Below are positions 44,588-56,799 of a DNA stretch of 64,000 bases, piece by piece. This stretch comes from Hippophae tibetana (lineage: Eukaryota; Streptophyta; Magnoliopsida; Rosales; Elaeagnaceae): assembly GCA_037013495.1 (NCBI GenBank), contig CM072810.1:104374898-104438897 (forward strand), read 5' to 3'. A program made the position numbers and the translations under genes. The notes beneath the pieces are model-generated. The model saw only the letters and a list, made by a program, of their open reading frames with translations. It did not search any database and had not been told where the DNA came from. How positions within the stretch are numbered: the stretch's first letter is position 1; each line of letters opens with the position of its first letter.

Positions 44588-44714
44588 TGATAAAACTCTG
44601 AGCTAAATCACTACAGAGATGAGGAACATTTCATTGATTGAACCTCCAAAACTGAAGGAAAATACTAATCTCCAAGAGACGATTACAAAGATTATGAATA
44701 CCAACCATCTCACA
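44588..44714 (-). repeat. 5' LTR fragment of the Ty3 remnant
   Basis: The 127 bp match 42209-42336 (TGATAAA start, CACTACAGAGATGAGGAAC, CAAGAGACGATTACAAAGAT, CTCACA end). The rest of the LTR, corresponding to 42337-42495 (promoter part), is absent. Confidence 0.75.
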
Positions 44715-46084
44715 TAGTATGGTTGCCAATGTATGAAAAACTAAATGAACCTATTTTTATCGTAACTCACAAAAATAATTTCAAAACATTGTATTTGTTT
44801 TGTTTATATTATCATATTATTTTTAATTTCATTTATACCATCAAATTCATAAAAAATACATATATATATCATTCGATTTGTATTAATTTAATAAATTCAC
44901 AAATAACAATACAAATTATTGTATAAATATATGACTTAAACTATTTAAATTATTACAAATCCACTACTAAGCGTGATACCTTTAAACAAAAACTAAAGAA
45001 ATTGTACAAATAAAAGTTGTATTTATACCATTCAATTATTATCCATCTAACAAGTTCACAAATTACATTACAACTTATTATCTAAATATATTTGATTAAT
45101 GTAAAATATAAATACATAGTATCGTAATTTTATAGTAAAGTTATAAGAAAAGTATCATTTTCAGATATTGGTAACTTATTTTTGATAAAAACTAAAATTA
45201 TATTAATCTTAATTTTATCTAGAAAAATTACTAATGTTATTATAATTAGAATTTAAAATAAAATCAACTTAAAGAAAATGTACGAAAATAAAGATGTTAT
45301 TCAAAGATCAAATTAATGAAAAAAACTTATAAGAAATCGATTTCACCTAATCTCTCACTGTGTTTTATTTATGTAATTAATTGAATTTAATTCTTTCTAT
45401 TCGTTAATAATCTCTAAAAAACATTCAAAAATCTATTTCGATCGTAAATTAGAAATATTATTGTTAATTAATTTACATAAGAATATACAATTTAATAAAG
45501 TAAGAAATCATTAATATCTATAATTTTAAAACTAACCAGTTTCATAAGTTTTTCATTCGGGTACATAGATAACTCTTATTTTGTTTTTTAATTATTAAAG
45601 TAATTAGTGTCACTAAGATCCACGAAAATTAATAAATACAAAATAAAAAAAGGTAAATAACCAAATAATCAGGCACTATAGTATGACAACCATGGTTAAA
45701 ACAAGCTCAAAGGTCAAATCTGCATCTTTATTTAATCATTGACGTTCATTGAGGTCTAAATAGTGCAAAATAAACTTGCAACAACACAATTCACAAATAC
45801 AATATCTTTCTTAAGGTTCTATACAAACACATTAAAAGGTTTATACATTGAAAACGTATCATAAAAGTCATTTTATTTGTGTCATTTGAACACTTCAATC
45901 ACATTATTTTTTATAAGGGATAAATAAATCACTCGATTTTTAAAATTGGAAGACTTTAATCTCATATGTAACTTAAGTATTACAATTTTAAAAATTGAAC
46001 GACTAAGATGTCCCTTGCAAACATCATATTGAAATTTAGGATTTTAGTACTTTCGAACTCATGATAGCTTATGTATGGGTAAAT
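44715..46084. other. AT-rich spacer
   Basis: No coding frame or repeat was recognised. The last few hundred bases (from about 45650) are of mixed composition and probably include the 3' UTR of the minus-strand molybdopterin synthase gene. Confidence 0.45.
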
Positions 46085-46396
46085 CTATCCACCACTTATA
46101 GGAGGTATAATGGCTAACTCATCTTTGTCTTTAACAGTTGCCAATTCAGTTGTATATTCCTCGTTCAGAGCAAGAACCATGCAATTGCGTATCTCTTCCA
46201 AATTTGGAAATGTGGCCATGAGCTTCATTAAACAATCTCCACTTGTACTACCAGGTGATACCTCCATTAACATGTCAGACACGCCAGTAAGATCTCTAGC
46301 TCTTGCAAAAAACAACACCTTTAGCTTAATACATGATGATCCTTCATTTCCTTTGCCCTTCAAGTCCACATCATTAGTCTTAATATTGCCTTCCAT
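46085..46396 (-). CDS. CNX7: Molybdopterin synthase sulfur-carrier (small) subunit, MOCS2A/CNX7 type
   Basis: A 103-residue ThiS/MoaD-like protein. After a short hydrophilic N-terminus ([16 protein letters not shown]) come [56 protein letters not shown] and the terminal [11 protein letters not shown]. The C-terminal diglycine is the site that is thiocarboxylated. With the large subunit (CNX6) it converts precursor Z (cPMP) to molybdopterin in the cytosol. The frame stays open upstream to a splice acceptor (CTCTGCAG, + positions 46451-46458), so the exon is 46085-46450; I take the first ATG (46396) as the start because length and N-terminus then fit the roughly 100-residue family. An upstream non-coding leader exon is likely near 47.6-47.75 kb. 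Confidence 0.9.
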   Translation of the reverse strand: MEGNIKTNDVDLKGKGNEGSSCIKLKVLFFARARDLTGVSDMLMEVSPGSTSGDCLMKLMATFPNLEEIRNCMVLALNEEYTTELATVKDKDELAIIPPISGG

Positions 46397-46639
46397 GAAA
46401 TCTACTGTCGAACCACTACCCAATACAGTAACAAATGTGAAACATAACACCTGCAGAGAACAAGTTAAACAAACATGAAAACATGGTTCATGTTGTGGTG
46501 TAGAGGATAAGATTCAGGTTACACCAGTATCGTTTGTCCTAAAAAAGAGAGGCATGAAAACATAGAAATATAAAAAGGTGAACTCACTACCAAGACAGCA
46601 ATTAATTAGGACAGCAGACACCAATATTACCTTCCAGCC

Positions 46640-47540
46640 TGGAAAAAAATTTCAGAGGGCAAAGTTGGCTCGGAGCTAAAATTCAATTCATATAGGAACG
46701 GCACCAATTAAACTTTGCGTTATAAACTATTAGATAGTAAAAAAATATATTATATGATAAATAAATATAAAATATTTTCTAAAATGTAAAAGATTATATT
46801 ACTTTTTTTTATTTTTATTTACTTATTTATAATAATAACAATTTTATTACAATATTTATCTTGAAAAATATGAAAAAGTATATACTAGTAAGAAAAATTT
46901 ATCAAACTAGGGGGCCGTAGCCCACCCCAGTCCCCCACTTACTCCGGCCCTGCCTTCCAACATACAATAAAAAAACACAAATTTTCCATTTACAATAACA
47001 GATTATCCAATTTAAGGACAATTTAATTATACACTTCTAATCTTCACTTCCTTTTCTCCAATTTAAGAAATAAACAGAAGAAATTTCGAGGGTATCAGTT
47101 TCTTCAAATAGTTACATCCTAGAACATGATCTGTTCTAAGCCAATGGGGAAAGAAAATAAGCAATGGGGAAATAAAGTAAGGAAAACAATATTTATAATT
47201 CCACTTATAAATTGCAATCACAAAAATAACACCCTTAAATCCAGTTCATATATTTTTCCGACAAAGAAAAACATTCCGCAAACATTACACATCGAACGCC
47301 AATCAGTTCAATGCCGTTCATGTTTTTTTTTTCTGAAGCAAACTGATTTTAGTATCTTAACCAACGAACAGGGGCGGCTCAAGAGCTTGTGAGGCCCTAG
47401 GCCGCAATAAAGATGAGGCCCTTGAAAAGTTGAGAATAACACATTTGAATGATTGAAAAGGTCATAAATCATCATATCAGATCCCTAAACTAGCTAATAT
47501 GACAGTATCATATATACAAGGCCGGCAATTCTAAGAAAAA
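46640..47540. other. Probable intron of the CNX7 leader with transposon-end debris
   Basis: The region between the CNX7 coding exon and the likely leader exon. Around 46905-46952 the text GGGGGCCGTAGCCC to CCGGCCCTG, and at 47369 CAGGGGCGGCTC followed by GAGGCCCTAGGCCGC, resemble CAGGG-type ends of non-autonomous plant DNA transposons. I could not pair them into complete elements. Confidence 0.25.
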
Positions 47541-47621
47541 ACTGAAACTAATAAATCAAGATAAGGAAGAGATTACCCATTAGAAACTAATAGCCATCCA
47601 TGCATAATACTTCACGGGATT

Positions 47622-47719
47622 CGGCCGGCGGCAACAGAGTTGGAGGATACTTGACGGCCGGCGGCAACAGAGTTGGAGGATACTTGACGGCCGGAGTCAA
47701 TAGAGTTGGAGGATACTTA
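47622..47719 (-). repeat. Three 33-bp GC-rich tandem units in the CNX7 leader region
   Basis: The unit starts CGGCCGGCGGCAACAG and ends GGATACTTGA (+ strand). Copies are 47622-47654, 47655-47687 and 47688-47719 (32 bp, diverged), followed by a partial CGGCCGGCG. Because 33 is a multiple of three, both strands stay open and read as 11-residue repeats (YPPTLLPPAVK type on the minus strand), but the minus frame continues upstream through the TATA box, so translation is doubtful. Minus-strand text of the last unit includes GTAAGT, a consensus splice donor. Confidence 0.9.
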
Positions 47720-47775
47720 CGGCCGGCGTTGGTGTGGAAAGGGGAGAGAGTGAAATTAGGGTACGTGGAATCCAA

Positions 47776-47781
47776 TATATA
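47776..47781 (-). promoter_or_regulatory. Candidate TATA box of the CNX7 gene
   Basis: The minus strand reads GTGTATATATTGG here, with a pyrimidine-rich stretch (CTCTCTCCCCTTTCC) about 40 bp downstream and the 33-bp repeats just after. It would place the transcription start near 47745 and a long intron between leader and coding exon. Inferred. Confidence 0.45.
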
Positions 47782-47829
47782 CACTGGGACTTTTTTGGTT
47801 TTGTTTTTCACGTGATTCCCACCGCCCCA

Positions 47830-50800
47830 ATAATTTCCTTCTTTTTTCGATTTTTTTTATGCTAATTTTTTTACCAATTTATCCCTTCATATTATATTAT
47901 TTATATATATATATATTTTAACTAAGATAAAATAATTATTTATTTATATTTAATTTGTACTAAAATCATTGAAATTGATATTATAAAAATATTTTAATTA
48001 ATATATTTGTATCACTTATATAACATGTTATTAAAATACTAAATTTTAATATCTAAATTCTAATATTAACATCTTTTCTTAGTAATTTTAAATAGTATTT
48101 TTCTATTTTGATTGGGGTTGATAATACGTATATTATACGATAAATTAAATAAAGATGTTTATAAATATGAAAGAAGAAGGGAAAAAATTATAATTAAACC
48201 ACCCATGCCAACGAGAAATATATATATATATATATAATGTGGATTAATAAGAAGAATAAATATTGCATAGGGATGGCGACTGTCAACAGCGTCGTCTGAG
48301 GACGAGAGATTCAATTCGACAGAACCAATAGGTAATTTAGGGTTTTTATCTTGAGTGAAACGTAAAGAATGAAAAAGAGGAGAAGACGCAACCTAGGGCA
48401 AGATGACAACGGATGGCGTGAAGGAAGCTCGTGGGAGGAGACTTCAATGGCGTCAACGACGATTTGGAATTTTAGAGTTTCAATATGAGTCATCAATAGA
48501 ATAAGTCCAGGGCCTAGTATTTTATTGATATAATTTTTCTCTATAAAATTTATATTTAAAATCATTACGACTTGAGAACGAATTTTTATCGGCGAGTAAG
48601 GATTCGAATAATTATTAAAAAATATTTAGGAAAAACCTTTTTTTTTTTTACTTTTTAAAAATTTCTATATAACTACACAAAAAATAAATAAATCATAATT
48701 ATTAATTCATCTATAATTTAATTTAATAAATATATAAATTAATTAATTAAATATAATTAATTTTATGTACGAGTGGTTACGATTATCAGTATAATTATAC
48801 CTGAATCATACACGTTGTTTTATGTTTAATTTTTATCAAAAATTATACTCATTCTTAAAATTTATCGGATAAAAATCGAATCGGATTTTTAGTCTATATT
48901 TTTATAAAAATTAAAATGTAAAAGAAGTTATAATAATATTAACTATTAATATTAATAGATGACATATTCACGCTTTTTTATTTTTTTAAAACAATAATAA
49001 AGTATCGTTTAAAATTGATAATTATAAAAAATTATATTATTTATATATAACTTATATATTTTACTATTAAAAAATAATTTATTATTTTAAATTAAATATC
49101 ATCTAATTATACATTATTTGAATTAAATTGTGATTATTTAAATCTTATTAGTATTAAATATTATTTAATATTATTAAGATAATATTTTTATTGTTATAAA
49201 TTTTGTAGTTGTTATTTTATATAATTCGAAAAACATTTCTAGTATATAAATGATTCAATTATTTAATATGTTTTTACTTTTAATCTATTCAATAAAAAAA
49301 ATATGTTTATTTTAGTATAATATTAAAAACATGTGTTTTGTAAGAAAAATGAATATATATATATTTTAAATATGTTAAAAATAAATTTCTATGTATAAAA
49401 AATAGGTATATTGTGAAATATTTTAAAAACAAAATCACTTTATTTGTTAGATGGATAAAAGGGTAAATCTAGGAAATATGACATGTGTTTGTTGAAACTG
49501 TTAAAAAAATACTTAATAAGAGTCAACATGTTGCCCGGATACGTAAGTTCAAGTGGCATGTTTTCAGTCCAAAAAAATGATAAGAGATGTAGATTTGAAT
49601 TTTGAATTTCATTTAGTGCATGATACATAGTAGACAAATAATTTCAAAGAAAATCCGAACTCATAACATAATTAATGCATTTGTGCATTTATTCATTTTA
49701 AGATTTAAGATTCATGTTACTAAATAATTACCGCTCAAATTGACGCAGAGATGGCTTCTTTTCTTAGAAAAAAAAAATATTGGTAAAGAGATGTAATGAT
49801 ACATTTGTTTAGATGTTAAGTGTTATTTAGTATCATTATTTAAAAAAAATTATTTATTTATATAAAATATATAAAGTAACGATAAAATTAAATATTTATT
49901 TATTTTAAATAAAATATAATAATATATATATAAGTTGTGTATTTTTATATTTTTCAAAAGATATATATATATATAAATAGAAATAATTTTTAATTAAAAA
50001 AATACTGAATTTTATGCATAATTATTTTTATTCATACTTAAACAAAATTTTAATTGCATAACATTATAGATTCTTTAATTATTTGAAAAAAAAAAGTAAT
50101 ATATTCTTGGGTTTTCTTCCGATCCCAATATATCATGCGTTGAAATGAATAATATTTTTTCACAAATTTCAAATGATTAAACATAACTATAAGCACAATA
50201 AATACTTGAATTTGATAAAAAAAAAAATTAAGAGTGAGAAGGACAAGAAAATGAGTTTGTGAGCCATGAGAGAGAAGGATAAACGCCAGAGAGATGGAAG
50301 GTTCTATTTTTTTTTTTAGTTTTTAATATTAGTAGATAAAAAGAATTAAATATTCTTTAACTATCTCACATTTAATCATTTACGAGCTAATTGTAACTGT
50401 TGACAAAATTATCTTACAATGTTAGCTTCTTTGTTTTTAAAACAAAGAGTAAATTGATTTTTCTACCGTAAACAAAAATATAATTGAATTTATTTTTTGT
50501 TATTTTTATATCATTAAGTCTTACAAAAATTTACATCGAAATCAATAAGTAATTAGAATTAATAACAAGTTATACTTATATAGATGATATATTTTTTTAA
50601 CATTTATAAATCTTAATGATATAAAAATAACAAAAACAATTGATAATAATTTTGTAATAATTAACTGTAGAAAAATCTATTTATTTTATAACTAAGTTAA
50701 CCCATTAACAAAAATTAGGAGGCTTATAATACTTAAGGTAACAATTTCAAAACTCAAGTAAATTTTAAAATACAATTTCAAAACTAATTCAACACTCTTC

Positions 50801-52248
50801 ATCGTTTTATTATTGATTAAATCATGGTTAGATTAATAAATATTATAATCATATTTTAGATAATGAAAATTTTATTTAAGATTTGTCGAAAAAAGTTATG
50901 TAATTATTTTAATTAAAAATTATTTCATTAAATATATATCTATCCAAAAATATAAATATATATATATATATATAATACATGTGTTATTTTATTATATATA
51001 ATGAAAAATTAGTTAAAAACTTATTTTATCATATTTTTTTACAAATAAATAAACTTAAAAAATATATTCTTTAAATAAGAATATTAAAAACATGAGAATT
51101 AAATAAAGGAACTTGATACACATTTTTTTTCCTACGAATAATAAATAATAAAGAGTTTTATATTATAATTATCTAAAATTAGAAAATAAATATGTAAATT
51201 ACAATATTAAAAAAATATATTAATTATTTGCATGTCACTTAGATGGTAAAACTTAAAACCTTAAAATGTATAATTGACTAGTTCGTTGTGATTGATCTTT
51301 ATCTTTAAAATAAACTTCTTCGAACATTAATTGAGTATGTGTAAAAAAAATTCAAATTTATTTTTTGAAATTTTTATTTTAAGGAGTTAAAAATATGTCG
51401 AATTATCTTAGTTTTTTTTATTCAAAAGAAACTAAAAGAGTACGTGTCGTTTTAAAGAAGATTGCATGTGTATATAATCGTTGTAGAGCTTCTGGTTGAT
51501 CTTTGTATACAAAATGGACTTAATTCCACTTTGATTTTGTGTATGTGAATTGTTTTTAAGTCTCATTCTTATAATTTTTGTTTTAACGAGTTTTAATGAG
51601 TTTATTTATTTATTTATTTAAAAATAAATAAATAAATAAAACAACGAGAAGAAAATATATTTTTGCTTTTTAAATAATCAAAACAATCCTGCATAGACAG
51701 TAAAATCGAAAACTTAATTATATTTAACTTAATTTCGATCTGGTGAGTTATTTTATCAATTATAAATTTAATATATCCATCCTTACTAGTTACTGCCACC
51801 TTAAGTGCTATTACCACTTATTGTTATTCTCTCTTTCCGTAAATTGTGATTCCATATCTAGAGAATGAAAATTTCAAAGAAAGAAGCGCAAATATAAATT
51901 GATAAATTGTCTTTAATATAAATTAATACATGTATTAATTTAGATATTATAATATAAATAACACTATATTGACGGGGCAAAAGTTGGATTTTTTTTTAGT
52001 GAAACTGAAGTAATTTATAGCTATTATATTCTACTTCAAATAAATAATAAAATGCTTTAGGAAATTAGTTATTTTATTCTCCAACTTTTCAATATAGTTA
52101 ATTTAATCAAAAAATTAAATTATTAATAAATTGGATCTAAATTATCAAATTTATATCTTCATTTACATAATTTGATGTAAAATTAATTGTCATATTCATA
52201 ATTTTGTACATGTCACAGGTGTGTAACCTTAACGATTTGGTTTATCAC
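47830..52248. other. AT-rich spacer
   Basis: Apart from a degenerate hAT-like segment (about 48690-48900), I see no gene, RNA or complete transposon. Open frames at 48311-48565 (-), 49440-49637 (-) and 51614-51817 (-) show no motif and have AT-driven composition. Confidence 0.5.
48690..48900. mobile_element. Degenerate terminal part of a hAT element, same family as 1-360
   Basis: The order of words matches 120-345: an AT-rich TTAATTAAATATAATTAATT tract, then TACGAGTGGTTACGATTAT (compare TACTGGCGGGTACGG), ACACGTTGTTTTATGTTTAA (compare ACCGTTGTTTCATATTCGG), TTTATCGGATAAAAATCGAA, and TCGGATTTTTAGTCTAT near the end. CpG positions have mostly decayed to TpG or CpA. No coding capacity; the left end is not identified. 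Confidence 0.5.
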
Positions 52249-52458
52249 TGTAAAGAGTATAGAGAGATAAGAAGAAAAAATGATTTAATGTTGTATTAGT
52301 GTGTTTGAAAATATACATAGAGAACTCTATTTATAGAGTTGTAACAAGTATAGTACAAGTGAAATAATAAGTGTAGTACAAGTATACTACAAGTGAAATA
52401 ATACAAGTGTAGCACAAGTGAAGTATAAGTGAATTACAATATCAAATATAACTTAGCA
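52249..52458 (-). repeat. 3' LTR of the older copia element
   Basis: Starts TGTAAAGAGTATAGAG and ends ACTTAGCA (+ strand). Contains several AGTGTAGTACAAGTGAAATA-type units, which explain the extra length relative to the other LTR. Confidence 0.9.
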
Positions 52459-52699
52459 TTCCCCTTCAAACTGAAGGAGGAAGATAAACAATCAACTTGA
52501 GTTTGGAAACTAATTCTTGAAATATGTCTGGTAGATAAGATTTGGTGAAGATGTCAACTGTTTGATCTGTGGAGGATATTGATTTGAAACAAACAGTATC
52601 TTGAAGAACATATTGATGAACAAAATGACAATCAATCTCGATATGTTTTATTCGTTCATAAAATACATTATTGTGATCAATCTGATTGTCATAGTTGCA

Positions 52700-54905
52700 G
52701 TTGATTGGAGAACACCCATATCAGCAAGTAACCAACAGAGTCAAAGAAGTTCTTAAGTGGTGTCAGCAAGAGCACGATATTCAGCTTCAATGCTGGATTG
52801 AGAAGTGAGGGATTGTTTCTTGCTTCTCCAAGATATGAAAGAGTTTCCAAGAAAGAAACAATATCCAGTAGTAGAGCGACGATCAGTTGGGTCACCTGCC
52901 CAATCAGCATCATAGTAGGCGGAAAGAAGAAGATTAGACTTGTTGGAGAAGTGGAGACCGTGAAACATGGTGCCTTTGATGTAGAGGAGAATGCGAAGAA
53001 CCACAGTATAATGGGTAGACCGTGGAGCAGACATGAATTGACTAACCAGATGAACAACATAGGCAATGTCAGGACGAGTGACTGTGAGATAAACAAGACT
53101 GCCTACTAGTTGTCTGTATAATGTGGCATCTGAGAGAATAGTACTATTTAATGGAGTAAGTTTGACATTGGTTTCTAGAGATGTTGATGCAGTTTTGCAA
53201 TCAGTAAGGGTAGCCCATTTAAGAATATCAGAAGATTACTTTGCTTGAGAGAGATAATATCCTTGAGAATCAGATAAGATTTCTAGGCCCAAGAAGTAGT
53301 GGAGACGACCAAGGTCTTTCATTTCAAATTGATGGCTCAAAAACTGCTTGAGATCAATAATTCCATTAGAGTCATTCCCTGTTATGATCATATCATCTAC
53401 ATAAAGGAGTAGAAGTGTTACACCAGTGGGAGTCTTCCGAATAAAGAGACCGAAGTCATAAGAACTAGAAGTGAAACCAAAGTCAATAAGTGTAGAGCTG
53501 AATTTGGCAAACCAAGCCCAAGGAGCTTGTTTGAGGCCATAGAGAGCACGACGAAGTCTGCATACTTGATGAGGTGAATAAGTGTATCCAGGAGTAGGTT
53601 TCATATAAACTTCCTCAGTTATGTCTCTATTGAGAAAAGCATTTTTGACATCCATTTGAAACATGTTCCAATTTCGGGCAGCAGCAACAATAATGATACT
53701 TTGAACAAATGTGAGGCGAACTACAGGTGCAAAAGTTTCTTCATAGTCGATTCCATATTCCTGTGTAAAACCCTTTGCAACCATACGAGTTTTATATCGT
53801 TCCATAGACCCATCTGAATGAGTTTTGATTTTGAAAATCAACTTACAACCAATCAAAGATTTATTAGATGGAAGATCAACAAGATCCCATGTATGTGCTT
53901 TTGTTAATGCCTGTAATTCATCTGTCATAGCTTGCTGCCAATGAGGGTTAGAACTAGCTTCTCTATAGTTTTGGGGTTCATGATGAGACAAAATAGTAGA
54001 GAAACATTGGTAATCACAAAGATGAAAAGGAATACTACTTACACGAGTAGAACGACGAAGTGATGACTCTGGATAATTAGGTAGTTGGTTTTCAGAAGAT
54101 GTTGTTATGGTAGGATCAGTAGAAGGAGCGGCCACATCAGAAGAAGCCGTAGTAGACGATGGTAAGGGTAATGGAGCAATGTCAGGAGAAAATAAATCAA
54201 TAGTTGGGTCATTAAAAAATGAGAGTAAGGTAGGAGATGAGACATGAAATGAGGAAATAGAGGAAAATATTTTATGTTCCCAAAAGATGACATGACGAGA
54301 GATGCACAATCATTTTGAGATAGGGTCCCAACAACGATAACATTTGTGTTCTATTCCATACCCTAAGAAACAACAAAGGCGAGCACGAGGTTCTAATTTA
54401 TTGTGTTCATGAGGGTGAAGAAGAACAAAATAAGCACAACCAAACACTTTGAGTAGTTCATAAGATGGAGAAGTACTATAGAGACGCTCATAAGGGGATT
54501 GATTGTGAATAATAGGCATGGGAACACAATTGATGGTATAAACAGCTGTAAGAGCTGCTTCACCCCAAAAGCGTTCAGGACAAGAACTAGAAATGAGGAG
54601 AGTGCGAATAGTATAAGAATATGTCTGTGTTTTCGCTCAACTCTTCCATTTTGTTGAGATGTGCCAAGACAAGAATATTGAGAAAGAGTCCCATTTTGAC
54701 GAAGAAAATTTAAAAACTTTGTTTCTTTATATTTCATAGCATTATCAGCTCTAAGTACTTTGGTATTTTGAGAAAATTGAGTTTTAACCATTTGGGCAAA
54801 ATCATAATAAATTTTGGGTAATTTAGATCTATGTTTCATGAGAAAAATCCATGTGAATCTTGAATAATCATCAATAAAAATGACAAAGTAAACACATCCC
54901 ATCAT
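52700..54905 (-). pseudogene. Copia integrase, RT and RNase H remnant
   Basis: Integrase is at 54905-54310 (YFVIFIDDYSRFTWIFLM, LRADNAMKY, LGTSQQNGRVERKHRH, then a frameshift, then FGCAYFVLLHPHEHNK). A stop at 54310-54312 precedes RT at 54309-53236 (IGCKLIFKIKTHSDGSMERY, YGLKQAPWAWFAKF, catalytic LLYVDDMIITG), which ends in a stop after YYLSQAK. RNase H follows at about 53110-52700 (YYDADWAGDPTDRRSTTGYC, SSIEAEYRALAD) with a further stop. Earlier integrase (about 55200-54905) is also broken. Confidence 0.87.
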
Positions 54906-55208
54906 AGTAGGATATGGGGATGGATCCCAAACATCAGAATGAATTAAGTCAAAAGGGGAGACATAAGTAAAATCACTTTTATTAAAACATAAAGCAGGTT
55001 GTTTTCACAATTGATAAGGCAAACAATTTACATTATCAGAAATAGAAACAGATCTTAATTTACTAGAAGATGCTAAGGGACGAAGATGTCCTATAGACGT
55101 ATGGCCTAGACGAGCATGGCATAGGTTAATATGAGTAGTAGAAGCAGCAACGGGAGTATAAGGAGGTTAGGTAGATGAAGGTCGATAAGTTCAAATAATT
55201 GTGCAACC

Positions 55209-56545
55209 TTACGGCCTATCCCAAGGATCTGTCCTATCTGTGGATCCTACACATGACAACCAGAAAGAGGAAAAAGTAATAGTAAGACCAAGTTCACATA
55301 ATTGACCAACAGAGATAAGATTTAGAGTAAGGTTGGGAATATGAAAGGTGTCAAAAAGTGATATAGAAGATGTGGAAACTTGTCCTATAGCATTAACATG
55401 CATATGTGAACCATTGGCAGTTTGAATTAAAGGTTTAGAGATGGAAGATTGTGTGAGAGAGAAGATGTGAGTATCATGAGTCATATGGTTACAACAAGCA
55501 AAATCAAAATACCATAAAGATTTACCTGATGTGAGAGACAAGGCAGTAGAAGGAGGATTACTAGATTGTGAGAGAACATGTTTAAGAAGACCTTCAAGTT
55601 CTTGAGTAGAGAAGGTAAATTTTTCATGATTATCCTCAGAAATAGAAATAGTGATAAATGAGTTACTATTTTTACCTGAACCATGTTGAGAGGGATTCCG
55701 TGAGGAATGCTGAGAGGGATTCCGAAAGCAATCTCTGTTAAAGTGTCTTGGACCCTTCTTGTGACAATATATACATACCTGAATGGGACATGTAAGAATC
55801 TCATGATTGGGGTTGTGACAGTAGGTGCAGCCTTGATGTTTGAAGTCCTCTTTTGAACCTTCTTTAGGGCGATAAAATGGGGTGGTAAGAACAGAATCTG
55901 TATGATGAACTTTGAGAACCCTCATCCGAGTTTCTTTAGAGCGAAGCTCGGTCACAGTAGTATCTAAGGATGGAAAAGGACTCTGATGGAGTAAGGAAGC
56001 CTGAACAGGTTCAAATCGATCATGGAGAGCCATGAGAAAAATAACAAGACACTGGTGATTACGGTAAGTTGTAAACATCTCAACATCAATCTTGTTCGTC
56101 CAAGTTGGTTCAGAGAGAGCGAGTTGATCCCAAATAGTATGCATTTTAGAGAGAAATTGGTTAATGGTTTGATCAACTCTTTGGCATTTGGTATGAAGAG
56201 TTGTTAGAAGTTGATATTGGTTGGCCAAATCTGTTGTAGTGAAGCGAGCCTCAAGAAATTCCCAAACTTCTTTAGCAGTGTCAAAACGCCCAAATTCACC
56301 ATGGATGGAGGGTAAGGTGGTGTTACGGAACCAGGTAATAATTTGATGGTGTTTACTCTCCCAGTCTTCAAGGCAGTCAGCAAATAAGGAGTTGTTTTCA
56401 ATGGTTTCTTGGATGGGTATAGAGATATCACCAGTTATGAAACGTCATAGCTTGCATCTTTTCAAGAAACTTTTCATTGCTTGTGCCCAGGCTAGGTAGT
56501 TAGTATCATCAAGGTGGTAGAGATTGGTTTTGGGACATCATTTCG
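55209..56545 (-). pseudogene. Copia gag remnant
   Basis: The N-terminal part lies in another frame (56431-56204) from the main part (56228-55209), so there is a frameshift near 56220. The main part has HTKCQRVDQTINQFLSKMHT and DRFEPVQASLLHQSPFPSLD, followed by two zinc-knuckle-like clusters (CTYCHNPNHEILTC and CIYCHKKGPRHFNRDC), then the protease start WYFDFACCNHMT, where the usual DSGA is altered. Protease ends with NLTLNLISVGQL. A stop follows at 55209. Confidence 0.8.
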
Positions 56546-56650
56546 GTCCATTTTAACAAAATAATGGAGGAAATATAAAGTAAATATATAGAAACAGTAT
56601 ATAGGAGATTTCCTTAAAAATGAAAAGAGGAGTTGAAAACAAGCCTGGAA

Positions 56651-56726
56651 CCAGGTTGAGGTGAGCCGAGTTGAGGTGAGCCAGGTTGAGGTGAGCCAGG
56701 TTGAGAATGAACCGAGTTAGGGTGAG
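56651..56726 (-). repeat. 15-bp tandem repeats in the copia leader
   Basis: Five units of CCAGGTTGAGGTGAG type (one of 16 bp) lie between the primer site and gag, with a decaying sixth (CCGGATTGGC). Confidence 0.85.
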
Positions 56727-56799
56727 CCGGATTGGCTATGATGAAGAGAGGTGAAATTTTGATAGAAATTTTGGAGGTATATGAGAGGCTCTGATACCA

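Larger units (their letters stand above)
42209..44714 (-). mobile_element. Deleted Ty3/gypsy (chromovirus-like) remnant
   Basis: On the minus strand there is a partial 5' LTR (44714-44588), primer site, gag start (44543 on), an unassigned middle, an RT fragment (about 42992-42790), a pol end and 3' LTR (42495-42209). About 128 bp are shared between the two LTR copies, with several differences, so the element is old. Most of protease, RT, RNase H and integrase is deleted. I found no clear target duplication. Confidence 0.8.

Noticed and set aside
46110..46478. 122-codon + strand open frame
   Set aside because: Reverse shadow of the CNX7 coding exon.
47587..47815. Repeat proteins on both strands (YPPTLLPPAVK and GGYLTAGGNRV types)
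   Set aside because: Both arise because the tandem unit is 33 bp; the minus frame runs through the TATA box, so these are more likely leader DNA.
48268..48279. TAGGGATGGCGA as a hAT left end
   Set aside because: It resembles the terminus, but subterminal repeats do not follow and distance to the recognisable part (48690) is large; probably chance.
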